DNA from: Consotaella aegiceratis
GTDB lineage: Bacteria; Pseudomonadota; Alphaproteobacteria; Rhizobiales; Rhizobiaceae
NCBI RefSeq assembly: GCF_036541425.1
Contig: NZ_JAZHFT010000010.1
Location: 62,001 to 126,000 of the forward strand
Reading direction: 5' to 3'
Length of the DNA stretch: 64,000 nt
Below, piece after piece: positions 27,039 through 36,634 of the stretch (its first letter is position 1; every line of letters begins with the position of its first letter). Below the pieces are notes generated by a model that did no database searches, was not told the DNA's origin, and saw only the letters and a program-made list of their open reading frames with translations. A program made the position numbers and the translations under genes.

Positions 27039-27872
27039 TTGGATTGGCTGACAGACCATAAAATCCCGGTCGGACACTGGGCGAGCGACGTCATCGATTG
27101 GCTGCAGGTCAACCTGTCCGGCGTTCTCGACCTGCTCGCAGGCGCCGCCGAAGGGATGATCGACGGCCTTCAATGGCTGCTGCAGACGCCGCACCCTCTG
27201 ATCATCATTGCGATCTTCGTCGCGCTCACCTGGTGGCTGCAACGCAAGTGGACCACCTGCCTGCTGGTGGCGCTCGGCTTTCTGTTCATCCTCAACCAGA
27301 ACTACTGGAAGACGATGACGGAAAGCCTGACGCTGGTGATATCGTCCTGCATCGTCTGCATGGCGGTAGGGGTGCCGATCGGCATCGCGGCGGCGCATCG
27401 ACCCCGGCTCTATCAGATCATCCAGCCGGTGCTGGACCTGATGCAGACGCTGCCGACCTTCGTCTATCTCATTCCGGCGATCGTGTTCTTCGGCATCGGC
27501 ATGGTGCCGGGCCTGATCGCCACCGTCATCTTCGTGGTCCCGGCGCCGATCCGGCTGACCTATCTCGGGGTCTCGTCGACACCGACACCCCTGCTCGAGG
27601 CGGTCGACGCGTTCGGCGGCACGAAGAGCCAGAAGCTGTGGAAGGTCGAATTGCCCTACGCCACGCCGCAGATCATGGCCGGCCTCAACCAGACGATCAT
27701 GCTGTCGCTGTCGATGGTGGTGGTCGCCGCGCTGGTCGGCGCCAACGGCCTCGGCGTTCCGGTGGTTCGCGCCCTGAACCAGGTCAACACGTCGCTCGGT
27801 TTCGAGAGCGGGTTCGTGATCGTCGTGATCGCGATCATCCTCGACCGCATGTTGCGTATCAACCGAGGGTAG
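27039..27872 (+). CDS. choW: Choline ABC transporter permease
   Basis: Membrane channel of the choline importer (ProW/OpuAB type), 277 residues. I propose the TTG at 27039, which gives DWLTDHKIPVGHWASDVIDW, the usual ChoW start; gcgag lies 7 bases upstream. The frame could open earlier at 26991, but that segment is the hairpin. Several membrane helices are clear (LIIIAIFVALTWWL, LIATVIFVVPAPIRLTYLG) and the EAA loop near ELPYATPQIMAGLNQ contacts ChoV. Confidence 0.9.
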   Translation: MDWLTDHKIPVGHWASDVIDWLQVNLSGVLDLLAGAAEGMIDGLQWLLQTPHPLIIIAIFVALTWWLQRKWTTCLLVALGFLFILNQNYWKTMTESLTLVISSCIVCMAVGVPIGIAAAHRPRLYQIIQPVLDLMQTLPTFVYLIPAIVFFGIGMVPGLIATVIFVVPAPIRLTYLGVSSTPTPLLEAVDAFGGTKSQKLWKVELPYATPQIMAGLNQTIMLSLSMVVVAALVGANGLGVPVVRALNQVNTSLGFESGFVIVVIAIILDRMLRINRG

Positions 27873-27877
27873 CTCTC

Positions 27878-28921
27878 ATGGAAAAAGCGGTCGTATTCGA
27901 CCATGTCAGCATCGTGTTCGGCGAGCAGCCGGAGACCGCGCTGCCGCTGATGGACCAGGGCAAGAGCCGCGCCGAAATCCAGCACGAGACCCAGCAGGTG
28001 CTGGGCGTGCACGACTGCACGCTGTCAGTGGAAAAGGGCGAGATTCTCGTCCTCATGGGGCTGTCCGGGTCCGGCAAGTCGACCCTGCTCAGGGCTGTCA
28101 ACGGCCTCAATCCGGTGGTGCGCGGCGCGGTCCGCGTGACGGCGAACGGCTGGACCTGCGATCCGGCCTCCTGCACCTCGAAGGACCTGCTGAGGTTGCG
28201 GCGCGAGAGCGTCGCCATGGTGTTTCAGCAGTTCGGCCTTCTGCCCTGGCGCAACGTGCTCGACAACGTGGCCCTGGGGCTCGAACTGGGCGGCATGAGC
28301 CGCGCCGAACGGGACAGAAAGGCGCGCGAGCAGCTCGAACTCGTCGGACTGTCGGACTGGGCGGACTATCAGGTGCGCGAACTCTCCGGCGGCATGCAGC
28401 AGCGCGTCGGGCTGGCCCGCGCCTTTGCCACGGACGCTCCCATCCTGCTGATGGACGAGCCGTTCTCGGCGCTCGACCCGCTGATCCGCAATCGGCTGCA
28501 GGATGAGCTCCTCGAACTCCAGGAGCGTCTGAAGCGGACCATCATCTTCGTCAGCCATGATCTCGACGAAGCTTTCAAGCTGGGCAATCGGATCGCCATC
28601 ATGGAGGGCGGGCGCGTGGTCCAGAGCGGCACGCATCGCGAGATCATCGCGAATCCGGCCAACGACTACGTCGAGGATTTCGTGGCGCACATGAATCCGC
28701 TTCTGGTGCTGCACGCCTCGGACGTCATGGTGCCAGGCGGCGACGGCTCGATCGAGACCGCGGTGACGCGGACGACGCCGGTGGCCGATATCATCAACCT
28801 CCTGGCCGACGGCGTTCCGATGGTCCGCGTCGAGGACGATGACGGACAGGTCGTCGGAATGATCGGCCAGAAGGAGGTGGTGACGGCCCTGCGGTCCAGC
28901 CCGCCGAACGGCGCGGCCTGA
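27878..28921 (+). CDS. choV: Choline ABC transporter ATP-binding protein
   Basis: ATPase of the choline importer, 347 residues, OpuAA/ProV type. It begins MEKAVVFDHVSIVFGEQPE and has the helical insertion typical of ChoV before Walker A (GLSGSGKST). The Q-loop is FQQFGLLPWRN, the signature LSGGMQQRVGLARA and Walker B LLMDEPFSALDP. The C-terminal ~75 residues (DVMVPGGDGSIETAVTRT, VEDDDGQVVGMI) look like a single CBS-like regulatory unit. It starts 5 bases after choW. Confidence 0.93.
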   Translation: MEKAVVFDHVSIVFGEQPETALPLMDQGKSRAEIQHETQQVLGVHDCTLSVEKGEILVLMGLSGSGKSTLLRAVNGLNPVVRGAVRVTANGWTCDPASCTSKDLLRLRRESVAMVFQQFGLLPWRNVLDNVALGLELGGMSRAERDRKAREQLELVGLSDWADYQVRELSGGMQQRVGLARAFATDAPILLMDEPFSALDPLIRNRLQDELLELQERLKRTIIFVSHDLDEAFKLGNRIAIMEGGRVVQSGTHREIIANPANDYVEDFVAHMNPLLVLHASDVMVPGGDGSIETAVTRTTPVADIINLLADGVPMVRVEDDDGQVVGMIGQKEVVTALRSSPPNGAA

Positions 28922-28967
28922 GGCGGAGCGATGGGCGGTTCCGGTGAGAGCTTAAGGACCTGACACA

Positions 28968-29990
28968 ATGGAAAAGGAAGCCGCCCCCCGGTCAACGTCC
29001 GCGACCATCGCGACGCTGAGGGTCGGCTTTCTGCTCGCCGACAGCTTCACGTTGTCGGCGCTGTCGCTGTTCATCGACGCGCTGCGCCTGGCTGCGGACG
29101 AGGGCGACCGGTCGCGGCCGATCCGGTGCACCTGGCAGGTGATGGCGGCGAGCGAGCAGCCGATCCGCTCCAGTAGCGGCGTCACTGTCGCGCGCACCAG
29201 CGGCTTTGTCGAACCGTCCCGCTTCGACTACGTGGTCGTGGTGGGCGGGCTGTTGCAGATCCGCGAGCAGCTGGATAAGGCCGGTCTGGCCTATCTCAAG
29301 GATTGCGCTACGGCCGGCGTTCCGCTGGTCGGGGTGTGCACCGGCTCGTTCATTCTGGCCCGCGCCGGGCTGATGGCCGGCCGGCGCTCCTGCGTGAGCT
29401 GGTTTCATCGCGACGACTTCGCGGCCGAGTTTCCGGGGCAGGCGGTCGATGCCGACCGGCTGTTCATCGACGACGGCGACCGCATCACCTGTGCCGGCGG
29501 CGGTGGCGTCGCCGATCTCGCGGCGCATCTAATCCGCCGGCATCTCGACGCCACCGCGGCGCAGAAGAGCCTGCACATCCTGCAGCTCCAGTCGGCGCGG
29601 CGCGGCAGCGACGCGCAGCCGCACGCCACCCTCGACACGATCGCCGACGGCCGGGTCCGGCGGGCGATGCTGCTCATGGAGCAGCATGTCTCGGAGCCGC
29701 TGACCGTCGACACGATCGCGCTCCGGCTCAAGCTGTCGAGCCGCCAACTCGAACGGTTGTTTCACGACGCCTTGGGCATGAGCCCGGCGGCGGCCTACCG
29801 CCGGATCCGCCTGCGCCACGCAAAGCGGCTGCTGATGACCACCGGCAAGAGCGTGACCGACATCGCGGTCGAGACCGGGTTCTGCGACGCGGCCCACTTC
29901 GCCCGGCAGTTCCGTTCGCTGTTCGGCGTGGCACCGCGGCGCGCGCGGGCGATGCCGGAGGATCGCCCGGCAGTGACTACCGTGATCTGA
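28968..29990 (+). CDS. GlxA/GbdR-like AraC-family regulator of betaine catabolism
   Basis: 340 residues. The N-terminal DJ-1/GATase1-like domain has the elbow GVCTGSFILARAGLM, and the C-terminal AraC domain has VDTIALRLKLSSRQLERLFH and VTDIAVETGFCDAAHFARQF. This is the architecture of GbdR, which activates gbc, dgc and sox genes in Pseudomonas in response to glycine betaine and dimethylglycine. Its position between choXWV and soxBDAG-gbcAB-dgcAB supports the same role here. The assignment rests on architecture and context. Confidence 0.82.
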   Translation: MEKEAAPRSTSATIATLRVGFLLADSFTLSALSLFIDALRLAADEGDRSRPIRCTWQVMAASEQPIRSSSGVTVARTSGFVEPSRFDYVVVVGGLLQIREQLDKAGLAYLKDCATAGVPLVGVCTGSFILARAGLMAGRRSCVSWFHRDDFAAEFPGQAVDADRLFIDDGDRITCAGGGGVADLAAHLIRRHLDATAAQKSLHILQLQSARRGSDAQPHATLDTIADGRVRRAMLLMEQHVSEPLTVDTIALRLKLSSRQLERLFHDALGMSPAAAYRRIRLRHAKRLLMTTGKSVTDIAVETGFCDAAHFARQFRSLFGVAPRRARAMPEDRPAVTTVI

Positions 29991-30219
29991 GCCTCCGGCT
30001 CTTCAGGACAAAGCCGACGTTCGACGCGCTGGCCAGGCTTTGAAGCTTGGCCGGTAACGCCTTGACCTAATGGCGTAATCCGAAGGGATGCCGAAACGGT
30101 TTGCGCCGCTGAAAAATCGGCACCCGTGTCGGAAATATCCTGGAAATCGTCGCCATGGCGCAAGCGGTCTGGCGGCAAACTGACGCATGCTCGGCCATGA
30201 CTGGGAAGGGCTGTTTGTC

Positions 30220-31473
30220 ATGCGCCGTTTTTCCTTCGCCCGCCTTCTCAAGGAGGCCGCCAACGGCCATGCCGGCTGGGAACGGCAATGGCGCGACCCC
30301 GAGCCGAAGAAGGCCTATGACGTCGTCATTATCGGCGGCGGCGGACATGGCTTGGCGACCGCGTTCTACCTCGCCCAGGAGCACGGCATCACCAATGTCG
30401 CGGTGCTGGAGAGGGGATGGATCGGCGGCGGTAACACCGGACGCAACACCACCATCGTCCGCTCCAACTATCTCTTCGACGAGAGTGCCGCCCTCTACGA
30501 CCATGCCGTCAAGCTCTGGGAGGGGCTCTCCCAGGAGCTGAACTACAACGTGATGTATTCACAGCGCGGCGTGCTGATGCTCGCGCATAACCATCACGAC
30601 GTCATGAGCTTCAAGCGCCATGTCTATGCCAACCGCCTGAACGGCATCGATAACGAATGGCTGAGCGCAGAGGAATGCCAGGCCTACTGTCCGCCGCTGT
30701 CGATCGACCCGTCCGCCCGCTATCCGGTGCTGGGCGGCGCGCTGCAGCGACGCGGCGGCACGGCGCGCCACGATGCGGTGGCCTGGGGCTATGCGCGCGG
30801 CGCCGACCGGCGCGGCGTCGACATCATTCAGAACTGCGAGGTGACGGGCCTCAAGCGCGACGCCAACGGCGCCGTCGAAGGTCTTGAAACCACGAAGGGT
30901 TTCATCGGCGCAAAGCGCGTCGGTGTCGTCGTTGCCGGCCACTCCGGCGTCGTCATGGGGCGTTTCGGCCTGCGGTTGCCGGTCGAAAGCGTGCCGCTGC
31001 AGGCGCTGGTGTCCGAATCGGTCAAGCCGTGCTTTCCCTGCGTGGTGATGTCGAACGCGGTTCACGCCTACATCTCGCAGTCCGACAAGGGCGAACTGGT
31101 GATCGGAGCGGGCACCGACCAGTACGTGTCCTACAGCCAGCAGGGCGGCATTCACGTCACCAACCACACGCTGGATGCCATCCTGGAGCTGTTCCCGCGC
31201 TTCTCGCGCATGCGCATGCTGCGTTCCTGGGGCGGCATCGTCGACGTCACCCCCGACCGCTCGCCGATCATCGGCAAGACGCCGATCCCGGGGCTCTTCA
31301 TCAATTGCGGCTGGGGCACCGGCGGCTTCAAGGCGACGCCCGGCTCGGGCCACGTCTTCGCCCACACGCTGGCGACCGGCGAGCCGCACGCGATCAACGC
31401 GCCGTTCAGCCTCGACCGCTTCCGCACCGGGCACCTCATCGACGAAGCGGCGGCCGCCGCCGTCTCGCACTAG
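30220..31473 (+). CDS. soxB: Sarcosine oxidase subunit beta
   Basis: FAD-containing subunit of heterotetrameric sarcosine oxidase, which demethylates sarcosine to glycine, giving methylene-THF and H2O2. 417 residues from ATG 30220 (ggaaggg about 10 bases upstream). It starts MRRFSFARLLKEAANGHAGW, typical of SoxB, with the dinucleotide motif DVVIIGGGGHGLATAFYLA and a C-terminal CGWGTGGFKATPGSG. The start at 30187 is less likely. First gene of soxBDAG; soxD follows after 11 bases. Confidence 0.95.
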   Translation: MRRFSFARLLKEAANGHAGWERQWRDPEPKKAYDVVIIGGGGHGLATAFYLAQEHGITNVAVLERGWIGGGNTGRNTTIVRSNYLFDESAALYDHAVKLWEGLSQELNYNVMYSQRGVLMLAHNHHDVMSFKRHVYANRLNGIDNEWLSAEECQAYCPPLSIDPSARYPVLGGALQRRGGTARHDAVAWGYARGADRRGVDIIQNCEVTGLKRDANGAVEGLETTKGFIGAKRVGVVVAGHSGVVMGRFGLRLPVESVPLQALVSESVKPCFPCVVMSNAVHAYISQSDKGELVIGAGTDQYVSYSQQGGIHVTNHTLDAILELFPRFSRMRMLRSWGGIVDVTPDRSPIIGKTPIPGLFINCGWGTGGFKATPGSGHVFAHTLATGEPHAINAPFSLDRFRTGHLIDEAAAAAVSH

Positions 31474-31484
31474 GAGGAAGCGCC

Positions 31485-31769
31485 ATGCTGCTGATCCGCT
31501 GTCCCTATTGCGGCAATCGCCCCGAGGTCGAGTTTCACTGCGGCGGCGAAGCCCATATCGCGCGGCCCGAGCTCCCGGCCGATGTGGACGAAACGGCCTG
31601 GGCCGAGCACCTCTACTATCGCACCAACCCGAAGGGGCTGCACGCCGAGCGCTGGCTGCACGGTCATGGCTGCGGTCGCTGGTTCAACGCGCTGCGTGAC
31701 ACGATCAGCGACAAATTCATCGAGACCTACGAGATGGGCGCGGCGCGTCCCGAGGGAGCGAGCCAATGA
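31485..31769 (+). CDS. soxD: Sarcosine oxidase subunit delta
   Basis: Small zinc-binding subunit of sarcosine oxidase, 94 residues. The zinc ligands are in MLLIRCPYCGNRPEVEFHCG and near HGHGCGRWFNALRDT. AGGAGGAAG precedes the ATG. The stop overlaps the soxA start by 4 bases, so SoxD and SoxA are made in step, as needed for the heterotetramer. Confidence 0.95.
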   Translation: MLLIRCPYCGNRPEVEFHCGGEAHIARPELPADVDETAWAEHLYYRTNPKGLHAERWLHGHGCGRWFNALRDTISDKFIETYEMGAARPEGASQ

Positions 31770-34750
31770 GTGCCGCCAACCAGCCGTTTCGGTTGCCCTC
31801 CGGCGGCCGGATCGACCGTTCCAAGCCGCTGACGGTCACCTTCAACGGCGAGACGCTCCACGGATACAAGGGCGATACCGTCGCGTCGATGCTGCTCGCT
31901 TCGGGCCGTCATCTCGTCGGCCGCTCGTTCAAATACCATCGGCCGCGCGGCCTCTTGGGTCATGGCTCCGACGAGCCGAATGCGCTGCTGACCGTCGACT
32001 GGCGGGGCGACGGGGCGACCGATCCCAACAACCGCGCGACCATGGTCGAAGCGCGCAACGGTCTGGTCACCCGCTCGCAGAACCACTGGCCGTCGCTCGA
32101 GTTCGACGTGAACGCCATCAACGGCTTCTTCTCGTCGCTGCTGTCGGCCGGCTTCTACTACAAGACCTTCATGTGGCCGAAGAGCTTCTGGGACAAGCTG
32201 TACGAGCCGATCATCCGAAAAGCGGCGGGCCTCGGCGAGGCGCCGACCGAGCCCGATTCCGACCGCTACGCCAACCGTCACGCCCATTGCGACGTGCTGG
32301 TCGTCGGCGCGGGGCCGGCGGGGCTGTCCGCCGCTCTGGCCGCGTCGAAGAACGGTACGACGCGCGTGATCCTCGCCGACGAAGGGTTCGCGCTCGGCGG
32401 GACGCTTCTCTCCGATGTCTCCTCGACGATCGACGGCAAGCCGGCTCAGACATGGGTCGACGAGACGGTGGCGATGCTGGACGCCCGCGAAAACGTCGTG
32501 ATCCTGCCGCGCACCACAGTGTTCGGCTACTACAATCACAACCACATCGCCATGGCGGAGCGTATCGCGGATCATCTCGATACGCCCGGCGATCTGCCGC
32601 GCGAGCGGCTATGGCAGGTGCGCGCCGGCCGCGTGGTGCTGGCGACGGGCAGCCACGAGCGGCCGTTGGTCTTCGACGGCAACGACAAGCCCGGCGTCAT
32701 GCTGGCGAGTGCGGTCCAGGCCTATGTTAATCGCTGGGCGGTCGCGCCGGGGCGCCGGATCGTCTTCGCCACCTCAGACGCCTCGGCCTATACGGCCGCG
32801 CTGGACGCCAAGGCCGCCGACCTGGACGTGACACTGGTCGATGTCCGCCTGGAAGTCGATTGCGGGCCGGAGCTGGCCGAGCTTCGAGGGCAAGGCGTGA
32901 CCGTGCTCGCCGGCCATACGGTGATCGCGGCCACCGGTAGAAAGTGGGTCGATGGGCTGGTTGTCGCTCCGATCGAGGGCAATGGGCGCATCGGCGCGCA
33001 TCGGACGCTGCCCTGCGACTGCGTCGGCTTGTCGGGCGGCTGGACGCCGGCCGTGCACCTGTTCTCGCAGTCGCGCGGCAAGCTGGCCTACGCTCCGGAT
33101 CTGGATGCCTTTTTGCCGAAGACTTCGGTTCAGGCCGAGCAGTCGGCGGGCGCCTGCCGCGGCATCTATGATCTGGCCGCCGTCATCGCCGGCGGCGCCA
33201 GGGCCGGCGGCGAAGAGATAACGGTCGAGGCCACGCCCTCGCGCACCGGATTCCAGCCCATGCGGGTGCTGCCGACCGATGCCAACCCGGGCAAGGTGAA
33301 GGCCTTCGTCGACTTTCAGAACGACGTGACGGCCAAGGACATCCGGCTGGCGGTGAAGGAGGGCTTCGTCTCCATCGAGCACGTCAAGCGTTACACCGCC
33401 ACCGGCATGGCGAACGACCAGGGCAAGACGTCGAACATGAACGCGCTCGGCTTCGTGGCCGGCCTGCGTGACGTCCCGATCGAGGCGGTTGGCACCACGA
33501 CGTTCCGACCTCCCTACACACCGGTCACCTTCGGCGCGCTGGTCGGTCCGGCGCGCGGCGCCAACCTGTTCGATCCGATCCGCACCACGCCGATGCACGA
33601 CTGGCACGTGGCGCAGGGCGCGGTGTTCGAGCCGGTCGGTTTGTGGCGGCGCGCGCGCTATTATCCGAAGCCGGGCGAGGACATGGCGGCGGCCGTGGCG
33701 CGCGAGTGCAAGGCGGTGCGCACGGGCGTCGGCATCTTCGATGCCACGACCCTCGGCAAGATCGAGGTGGTGGGCCCGGATGCGGCCGAGTTCATGAACC
33801 GCATCTACACCAACGCCTGGTTGAAGCTCGCGCCCGGCCGCTGCCGCTACGGCCTGATGCTGCGCGAGGACGGTTTCGTCATGGACGACGGCGTGGTGGC
33901 GCGGCTCGCCGACGACCGCTTCCACGTCACCACCACCTCGGGCGGCGCGCCTGCCGTGCTGCGCCACATGGAGGATTACCTCCAGACCGAGTGGCCCGAT
34001 CTCGACGTGTTCCTGACCTCGATCACCGAGCAATATGCGGTGATCGCGCTGCAGGGGCCGAAGGCGCGGGAGGTGCTGGAGCCGCTGGTCGAGGATATCG
34101 ACATGGGCGCCCATGCTTTCCCGCATATGGCAGTGCGCGAGGGCCGAGTGGCCGGCGTGCCGTGCCGGCTGTTTCGCGTGTCCTTCACCGGTGAACTCGG
34201 CTTCGAGGTGAACGTGCCGGCGGGCGAGGGCGAAGCGGTCTGGAAAGCGATCTGGGAGCGCGGCCAAGCCTTCGGCATCACGCCCTACGGCACCGAGGCG
34301 ATGCACGTGCTCAGAGCCGAGGTCGGCTACGTCGTCGTTGGCCAGGAGACCGACGGCACCGTCGTGCCGGACGATCTCGGCATGGGCGGCCTGGTTTCGA
34401 AGACGAAGCCGGATTTCGTCGGCAAGCGCTCGCTGGCGCGTCCTTATCTCGCCTCCGAGGGCCGCAAGCAGCTCGTCGGTCTCCTGACCAAGACCTCGGA
34501 CGACGTGCTCGATGAGGGCGCGCAGATCGTCGAAACGCCCGACCAGCCGATTCCGATGAAGATGCTCGGTCACGTCACCTCCAGCTATCATTCGGCCAAT
34601 TGCGGCCGGTCGATCGCCATGGCGCTGCTGGCAAATGGCCGGGCGAGAAAGGGCGAAACGCTGTTCGTGACGACGCCGACGGGGTTTGCCGAGGCCACCG
34701 TCACCGACCCCGTCTTCTTCACGCCCGAGAGGCAGGCCGCAGATGCTTGA
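31766..34750 (+). CDS. soxA: Sarcosine oxidase subunit alpha
   Basis: Large subunit, 994 residues, full length. The N-terminal 2Fe-2S-like ubiquitin-fold part (SKPLTVTFNGETLHGYKGDT) has lost its cluster, as in the family. It is followed by an NAD/FAD Rossmann part (DVLVVGAGPAGLSAALAAS) and a C-terminal GcvT-like folate domain (GIFDATTLGKIEVVGPDAAE, later SFTGELGFEVNVPAGEGEA) that passes the methyl carbon to tetrahydrofolate. It overlaps soxD by 4 bases and soxG by 8. Confidence 0.96.
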   Translation: MSAANQPFRLPSGGRIDRSKPLTVTFNGETLHGYKGDTVASMLLASGRHLVGRSFKYHRPRGLLGHGSDEPNALLTVDWRGDGATDPNNRATMVEARNGLVTRSQNHWPSLEFDVNAINGFFSSLLSAGFYYKTFMWPKSFWDKLYEPIIRKAAGLGEAPTEPDSDRYANRHAHCDVLVVGAGPAGLSAALAASKNGTTRVILADEGFALGGTLLSDVSSTIDGKPAQTWVDETVAMLDARENVVILPRTTVFGYYNHNHIAMAERIADHLDTPGDLPRERLWQVRAGRVVLATGSHERPLVFDGNDKPGVMLASAVQAYVNRWAVAPGRRIVFATSDASAYTAALDAKAADLDVTLVDVRLEVDCGPELAELRGQGVTVLAGHTVIAATGRKWVDGLVVAPIEGNGRIGAHRTLPCDCVGLSGGWTPAVHLFSQSRGKLAYAPDLDAFLPKTSVQAEQSAGACRGIYDLAAVIAGGARAGGEEITVEATPSRTGFQPMRVLPTDANPGKVKAFVDFQNDVTAKDIRLAVKEGFVSIEHVKRYTATGMANDQGKTSNMNALGFVAGLRDVPIEAVGTTTFRPPYTPVTFGALVGPARGANLFDPIRTTPMHDWHVAQGAVFEPVGLWRRARYYPKPGEDMAAAVARECKAVRTGVGIFDATTLGKIEVVGPDAAEFMNRIYTNAWLKLAPGRCRYGLMLREDGFVMDDGVVARLADDRFHVTTTSGGAPAVLRHMEDYLQTEWPDLDVFLTSITEQYAVIALQGPKAREVLEPLVEDIDMGAHAFPHMAVREGRVAGVPCRLFRVSFTGELGFEVNVPAGEGEAVWKAIWERGQAFGITPYGTEAMHVLRAEVGYVVVGQETDGTVVPDDLGMGGLVSKTKPDFVGKRSLARPYLASEGRKQLVGLLTKTSDDVLDEGAQIVETPDQPIPMKMLGHVTSSYHSANCGRSIAMALLANGRARKGETLFVTTPTGFAEATVTDPVFFTPERQAADA

Positions 34751-35309
34751 CGCCGAACTGTCCCGCACCGCGCCGCTACAGGTCGCGCCGGGGGCCTGCG
34801 AACCGGTCACCGTGAGACCCCTGGCGCTCACGGGCCGCCTGTCGTTTCGCGCCAAGGCGAAGGCGCTGGGCAACCGCCAAGAGGTGGCGGGATTCTCTGT
34901 CGCCGGGCAGATCAATTCGCTGAGGGCGAACGGCGATCGGATGTCGGTGCGGCTCGGCCCGGACGAATGGCTGCTCGTCTGTCCCGAAAGCGATCTGGGC
35001 GCGGTCATTGAGGCGGTTGCCACGGCCATGGACGAGGCCTTCTTCTCGCTGGTCGACGTTTCCCACCGCAATGTCGGCTTTACGCTCGAAGGCGCCGATG
35101 CCGCGGCGGCCGTCAATTCGGGCTGTCCGCTCGACCTCCATCTGTCGGCCTTTCCGGTCGGCATGGCGACACGCACGATCCTGGGCAAGGCCGAAATCGT
35201 TCTAGCGCGGACTGCCGACACGGCTTGGCGCGTCGAATGCTGGCGCTCTTTCGGCGCCTATGTGCATGCTTTTCTGGTTGACGCGGCGCGGGATTTTCTG
35301 CCGCAATAG
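34743..35309 (+). CDS. soxG: Sarcosine oxidase subunit gamma
   Basis: 188 residues from ATG 34743, inside the end of soxA. Motifs usual for SoxG are present: LRANGDRMSVRLGPDEWLLV, then FFSLVDVSHRNVGFTLEG and the C-terminal WRVECWRSFGAYVHAFL. It completes the soxBDAG set. It ends 46 bases before gbcA, so the betaine demethylase genes may be transcribed from the same upstream promoter. Confidence 0.94.
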   Translation: MLDAELSRTAPLQVAPGACEPVTVRPLALTGRLSFRAKAKALGNRQEVAGFSVAGQINSLRANGDRMSVRLGPDEWLLVCPESDLGAVIEAVATAMDEAFFSLVDVSHRNVGFTLEGADAAAAVNSGCPLDLHLSAFPVGMATRTILGKAEIVLARTADTAWRVECWRSFGAYVHAFLVDAARDFLPQ

Positions 35310-35355
35310 TTGTGATGGCGCGGCCGGCGCTCACCGGTCCTCTGTGAGGTGTCGC

Positions 35356-36615
35356 ATGATCGATCTCGTCTCGCATCTGACCCATCGCCGCAAGGGCTAT
35401 ACGCTCGAAGCCCCGTTTTACACCGATCCCGATATCTTCGCGGCCGACATGGAGGTGATCTTCGGCCGGCACTGGCTGTTCGTCGGCGTCGAGCCCGACG
35501 TGCCGGAGCCCGGCGACCTGATGGTCGTCGACATCGGCAAGAATTCGGTTCTTGTCCTGCGCGACGACGACGGCGAGGTGCGCGCATTCCACAACGTCTG
35601 TCGGCATCGCGGAGCCCGTCTGATCCACGAGGAAAAGACCATGGTCGGCAACATCGTCTGCCGCTACCATTCCTGGGTCTACGACACGGCAGGCAAGCTG
35701 ATCTTCGCCGAGCACATGGGCGAGGATTTCGATCGCTCCTGCCATGGCCTGCGGCCCGTCCACATTCGTTCCCTGGAAGGCTTGCTCTTCATCTGTCTCG
35801 CCGACGAGCCTCCGGCCGATTTCGACGAGCTGTCACGCGTCATGTCGCCCTATATCGCGCCGCATAACCTGCGGGAGACGAAGGTTGCCTACCAGCACGA
35901 CCTGATCGAGCCGGGCAACTGGAAGCTGACGATGGAGAACAACCGCGAGTGCTATCACTGCGGGGCCAACCATCCCGAGCTGACCGTGCCGCTCTTCGCC
36001 TATGGTTTCGGCTTCGCGCCGGAGGAGCTGAGCGAGGAGGAGCGCGAGCATGCGGCGCAATATGCCTGCATGCTGACCGACAACCACCATGACTGGGAGG
36101 CGGCCGGCCTGCCGTCGCGCGAGGTCGACCGGCTGGACGACATGGTGACCGGCTACCGCACCGAGCGTCTGCCGCTGGCCGGCGCGGGCGAGAGCCACAC
36201 GCTCGACACCAAGCGCGCCTGCCGGAAACTGCTCGGCAATCTGACCAACGCCAAGGCCGGCGCGCTACACTTCTGGACCCAGCCGAACTCATGGCACCAT
36301 TTCATGGGCGACCATGCCGTGGTGTTCTCCGTGCTGCCGCTCGATGCCGAGCGCTCGCTTCTGCGCACCAAATGGCTGGTTCACAAGGATGCGGTCGAGG
36401 GCGTCGACTACGACCTCGAAAACCTCATCGGTGTCTGGATGGCGACCAATCAACAGGATTCCGATCTCGTCGGCTTCTGCCAGCAGGGCGTGAAGAGCGA
36501 CGGTTACGTGCAGGGGCCTTATTCGCCGCATACCGAGATGCTCGTGGAGAAGTTCTGCAACTGGTATGTCGGGCGAATGCTGTCGCATCTGGCCGAAACC
36601 CGCGCGGTCGCCTGA
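35356..36615 (+). CDS. gbcA: Glycine betaine monooxygenase, Rieske oxygenase component
   Basis: Terminal oxygenase that removes one methyl of glycine betaine as formaldehyde, giving dimethylglycine. 419 residues. The Rieske cluster is CRHRGAR ... CRYHSWVY. The mononuclear iron region NNRECYHCGANHPELTVPLF contains the His ligands. The frame opens at 35260, but ATG 35356 (MIDLVSHLTHRRKGYTLEAP) fits the family start. gbcB follows by 19 bases. Confidence 0.94.
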   Translation: MIDLVSHLTHRRKGYTLEAPFYTDPDIFAADMEVIFGRHWLFVGVEPDVPEPGDLMVVDIGKNSVLVLRDDDGEVRAFHNVCRHRGARLIHEEKTMVGNIVCRYHSWVYDTAGKLIFAEHMGEDFDRSCHGLRPVHIRSLEGLLFICLADEPPADFDELSRVMSPYIAPHNLRETKVAYQHDLIEPGNWKLTMENNRECYHCGANHPELTVPLFAYGFGFAPEELSEEEREHAAQYACMLTDNHHDWEAAGLPSREVDRLDDMVTGYRTERLPLAGAGESHTLDTKRACRKLLGNLTNAKAGALHFWTQPNSWHHFMGDHAVVFSVLPLDAERSLLRTKWLVHKDAVEGVDYDLENLIGVWMATNQQDSDLVGFCQQGVKSDGYVQGPYSPHTEMLVEKFCNWYVGRMLSHLAETRAVA

Positions 36616-36634
36616 GCGGAAAGGGTCGAGCGGC

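Noticed and set aside
32774..35221. 815-codon minus-strand frame
   Set aside because: Antisense of soxA/soxG; the sox genes have clear motifs and overlapping starts.
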